From Legionella genomosp. 1 (GTDB lineage Bacteria > Pseudomonadota > Gammaproteobacteria > Legionellales > Legionellaceae), in assembly GCA_945901965.1 (NCBI GenBank), contig CAMDMN010000100.1, positions 1-7,461 on the forward strand: DNA of 7,461 nucleotides. Reading direction: 5' to 3'. A program made the position numbers and the translations under genes. This document shows positions 6,185 through 7,461 of this stretch, in pieces. Each line of letters opens with the position of its first letter. The first letter of the stretch is position 1. Below the pieces are notes generated by a model. That model saw only the letters and a list, made by a program, of their open reading frames with translations, had not been told where the DNA came from and searched no databases.

Positions 6185-6203
6185 TTGGGTCAAAACGACC
6201 CAA
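6185..6203. repeat. Short inverted repeat downstream of yggX
   Basis: TTGGGTC, five bases, then GACCCAA form a 7-bp perfect hairpin between yggX and tRNA-Phe. It lies about 35 bases after the yggX stop. No T-run follows on the minus strand, so termination would be weak; it may instead protect the mRNA end. The remaining spacer from 6128 to 6237 is AT-rich with no gene. Confidence 0.5.
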
Positions 6204-6237
6204 TCTTGGTTAAATTGTTTATTTGATGATTAATTAT

Positions 6238-6501
6238 TTAAGGGTTGAAACCTGATGGTTTGTCGCTGCCTTCGCCAAAAAAGAATTTTTGCATTTCTTC
6301 TTTTAAAAATTCACGTGATTTAGGATCCATCAAATTTAGCCTATATTCATTAATAAGCATGGTTTGATGAGCAAGCCACAGTTTCCAGCCTTCTTTTGAA
6401 ATTTGGTTGAAAATCTTTTCACCCAATGGACCTGGAAAAGGTTGGGCATTCATTGCTTCTGATTCTGCTTTTAACTTGGCGCAAAAAATAAGTTTAGTCA
6501 T
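6238..6501 (-). CDS. yggX: YggX-type Fe(II)-trafficking / oxidative-damage protection protein
   Basis: YggX is a small cytoplasmic protein that helps iron handling and protects iron-sulfur clusters, such as those of dehydratases, from superoxide. The 87 residues match the family along their whole length: IFCAKL with the conserved Cys7, the PFPGPLGEKIFNQISKEGW block (22-40), QTMLINEYRLNLMDP (46-60), and a C-terminal stretch ending EGSDKPSGFNP. Length is typical (about 90). The start ATG 6501 is supported by the conserved MTKLIFC N-terminus and by AAGG seven bases upstream. It is divergent from the membrane-protein gene at 6646 and has an overlapping promoter. It is core-genome in character and is probably transcribed alone. 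Confidence 0.96.
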   Translation of the reverse strand: MTKLIFCAKLKAESEAMNAQPFPGPLGEKIFNQISKEGWKLWLAHQTMLINEYRLNLMDPKSREFLKEEMQKFFFGEGSDKPSGFNP

Positions 6502-6534
6502 TATTTACCTTTTTTAATTTTTAATTGTTTATAT

Positions 6535-6562
6535 TGTATAAAATATATATTAAGTTGCACAA
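6535..6562 (-). promoter_or_regulatory. Candidate yggX promoter
   Basis: On the minus strand TTGTGC (6562-6557) and TATACA (6540-6535) are 16 bp apart, leaving a leader of about 25 nt before ATG 6501. Its -35 box overlaps the -35 box of the divergent plus-strand promoter. The region is very AT-rich, so other -10 choices exist. Confidence 0.5.
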
Positions 6563-6581
6563 TTATCATCTAGAGTATAAT
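6555..6581 (+). promoter_or_regulatory. Candidate promoter of the small membrane-protein gene
   Basis: TTGCAC (6555-6560) and a perfect TATAAT (6576-6581) are 15 bp apart, shorter than ideal. Transcription would begin near 6588, about 58 nt before ATG 6646. The -35 shares bases with the yggX -35, so the two promoters may compete or share a regulator. Confidence 0.5.
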
Positions 6582-6645
6582 CTTAATATTGTAAGTCTAA
6601 TATTTTTGTAATGGTATATATTTTAATTTATTCAAGGAGGATTAA

Positions 6646-6927
6646 ATGAAAGATGCAAAATATTGTCAAACAACAGCGCATTGTTGGTCTTATCGCCATG
6701 AGCTAATAGGGTTAATCCTGCTAGTTATTGCAACGTTTCTAACAGTTATTACTTGTAATAGTTTCGGTATAGTTGCAATGTTTGTAGCTGGTGTTGTTTT
6801 TTGTTGTTATAAGCATTTTTGTTGTTGTCATCACCACAACGGAGCTTGTCATTCATCAGAAGCCGTATGCTCACCACTTGATGAGAAAAAGCCTGTGAAA
6901 AAAGCTGTATCAAAAGCTAAGAAATAA
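6646..6927 (+). CDS. Small Cys/His-rich membrane protein of unknown function
   Basis: I do not recognise the family. The 93 residues show a short N-terminal part with C7, H12 and C13, then two hydrophobic helices (about 20-37 and 39-55) separated only by a CNSF-type turn, so both ends probably face the same side. Next comes a dense cysteine/histidine cluster (C53, C54, H57, C59-C61, H62-H64, C68, H69, C75), followed by a lysine-rich tail (KKPVKKAVSKAKK). The cluster could bind a metal such as zinc or copper, or be lipidated; this is speculation from composition. The start is certain: AAGGAGG ends five bases before ATG 6646. The terminator at 6958 ends its transcript, and yggX is divergent. 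Confidence 0.85.
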   Translation: MKDAKYCQTTAHCWSYRHELIGLILLVIATFLTVITCNSFGIVAMFVAGVVFCCYKHFCCCHHHNGACHSSEAVCSPLDEKKPVKKAVSKAKK

Positions 6928-6957
6928 TTATTATCTTTTGATAATTGCTTTATAACC

Positions 6958-7007
6958 CATATGTACCGCCCCAGGAATACATCGTGAGGCGGTACATATG
7001 ATTTTTT
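6958..7007 (+). terminator. Rho-independent terminator after the membrane-protein gene
   Basis: A perfect 13-bp stem (6958-6970 CATATGTACCGCC with 6988-7000) closes a 17-nt loop and is followed by A and six T (7002-7007). It separates the gene ending at 6927 from the inhibitor gene starting at 7029. Confidence 0.85.
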
Positions 7008-7028
7008 GATGATTAATTGGAAATATAT

Positions 7029-7394
7029 ATGCGTAAATTAATTACTATCTTATTGTGCTTATTTTCTTTTGCGTTATTTGCAGAAAATGCATCTATTATT
7101 AAAATAGAGCCTGGTACTAATGAATTTGTAATTAGATTAGCTGCAAATCCAACTACTGGATATCAGTGGACTATAACAAATTATAATAAATCTTTATTGA
7201 TTCTTAAATCTAGTAAATTCAATGCCAAGAAGACTAAATTAATTGGTGCTGGTGGTGAAATGGTCTTTAATTTTGAAGTAGTTAAAGCTAAATCATATCC
7301 TAACTCTACTGAAATATTATTTAAATATGCCCGCTCTTGGGAGCCTAAAAGTGGTGTAGTTAAGAAAGTTGTAGTTAATTTCCCTAAAAAATAG
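7029..7394 (+). CDS. Exported chagasin-like (inhibitor family I42) cysteine-protease inhibitor
   Basis: Chagasin-family proteins are tight-binding inhibitors of papain-type cysteine proteases. Three loops enter the active-site cleft, and all three are visible here (numbered from ATG 7029): NPTTGYQW (40-47), GAGGEMVF (73-80) and RSWEP (102-106), the last in place of the usual RPW. The first 18 or so residues (MRKLITILLCLFSFALFA) are a signal peptide, with probable cleavage near A18-E19, so the protein acts in the periplasm or outside the cell. The length of 121 residues is normal. An upstream in-frame TTG at 7017 would add MEIY before the signal peptide and is less likely; the ribosome site is poor. 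Possible targets are the cell's own secreted protease or host cathepsins; sequence alone cannot decide. Confidence 0.9.
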   Translation: MRKLITILLCLFSFALFAENASIIKIEPGTNEFVIRLAANPTTGYQWTITNYNKSLLILKSSKFNAKKTKLIGAGGEMVFNFEVVKAKSYPNSTEILFKYARSWEPKSGVVKKVVVNFPKK

Positions 7395-7406
7395 TAGTAG
7401 GTGTAG

Positions 7407-7433
7407 CCTTGATGGAGCGCAGCGTAATCAAGG
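7407..7433. repeat. REP-like hairpin with GGAGCGCAGCG loop, copy 2
   Basis: CCTTGAT (7407-7413) pairs perfectly with ATCAAGG (7427-7433) around a 13-nt loop whose core GGAGCGCAGCG equals that of the copy at 5957. Four T follow on the plus strand, so it may also act as the terminator of the inhibitor gene, whose stop codon lies 12 bases upstream. Confidence 0.75.
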
Positions 7434-7461
7434 TTTTCTCATATTGTACTACTGTAAACCT

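Noticed and set aside
1..7461. CRISPR array or tandem repeat arrays
   Set aside because: No regularly spaced repeats were seen on either strand.

Overview
The window looks like a gammaproteobacterial chromosome, most likely Legionella or a close relative in the Legionellales. The grounds are the AT-rich, short intergenic regions, a yggX-type gene beside tRNA-Phe, hairpins with a GGAGCGCAGCG loop (a motif I associate with such genomes), and a 654-residue helical-repeat protein that resembles Legionella-type secreted effectors. The genus is an inference from sequence style and is not proven.

Positions 1 to about 6000 look like an eroded genomic island. From left to right they hold: the RNA and reverse-transcriptase part of a group II intron, cut off after the GTPQGGVIS motif and carrying a nonsense codon; an 84-bp near-perfect palindrome sitting exactly on the break; the catalytic C-terminal end of a tyrosine integrase whose N-terminal part is gone; an apparently intact AbiEi/AbiEii toxin-antitoxin pair whose genes overlap by 4 bp; the winged-helix C-terminal end of a RecG-like/AlbA-type ATP-binding regulator; and a strong terminator. 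Convergent to these is the 654-codon gene on the minus strand, with its own promoter and a palindrome in the promoter spacer. Beyond its promoter lies an internal fragment of a DUF927 primase/helicase-type island protein. Four of the protein-coding stretches (RT, integrase, winged helix, DUF927) are broken; AbiE and the 654-codon gene are the intact survivors.

From about 6010 to the end the window looks like core chromosome: tRNA-Phe(GAA) with encoded CCA and a good promoter (minus), yggX (minus), and then on the plus strand a small Cys/His-rich two-helix membrane protein and an exported chagasin-type cysteine-protease inhibitor. The 3' end of tRNA-Phe faces the island remnants, the usual geometry for a tRNA attachment site, although no second copy of the tRNA end is visible here.

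Functionally, AbiEi probably represses its operon and neutralises the AbiEii nucleotidyltransferase, which stabilises the island or aborts phage infection. The 654-residue protein is a candidate host-interacting effector. YggX protects iron-sulfur proteins from oxidation. The I42 inhibitor would act outside the cytoplasm on papain-like proteases.
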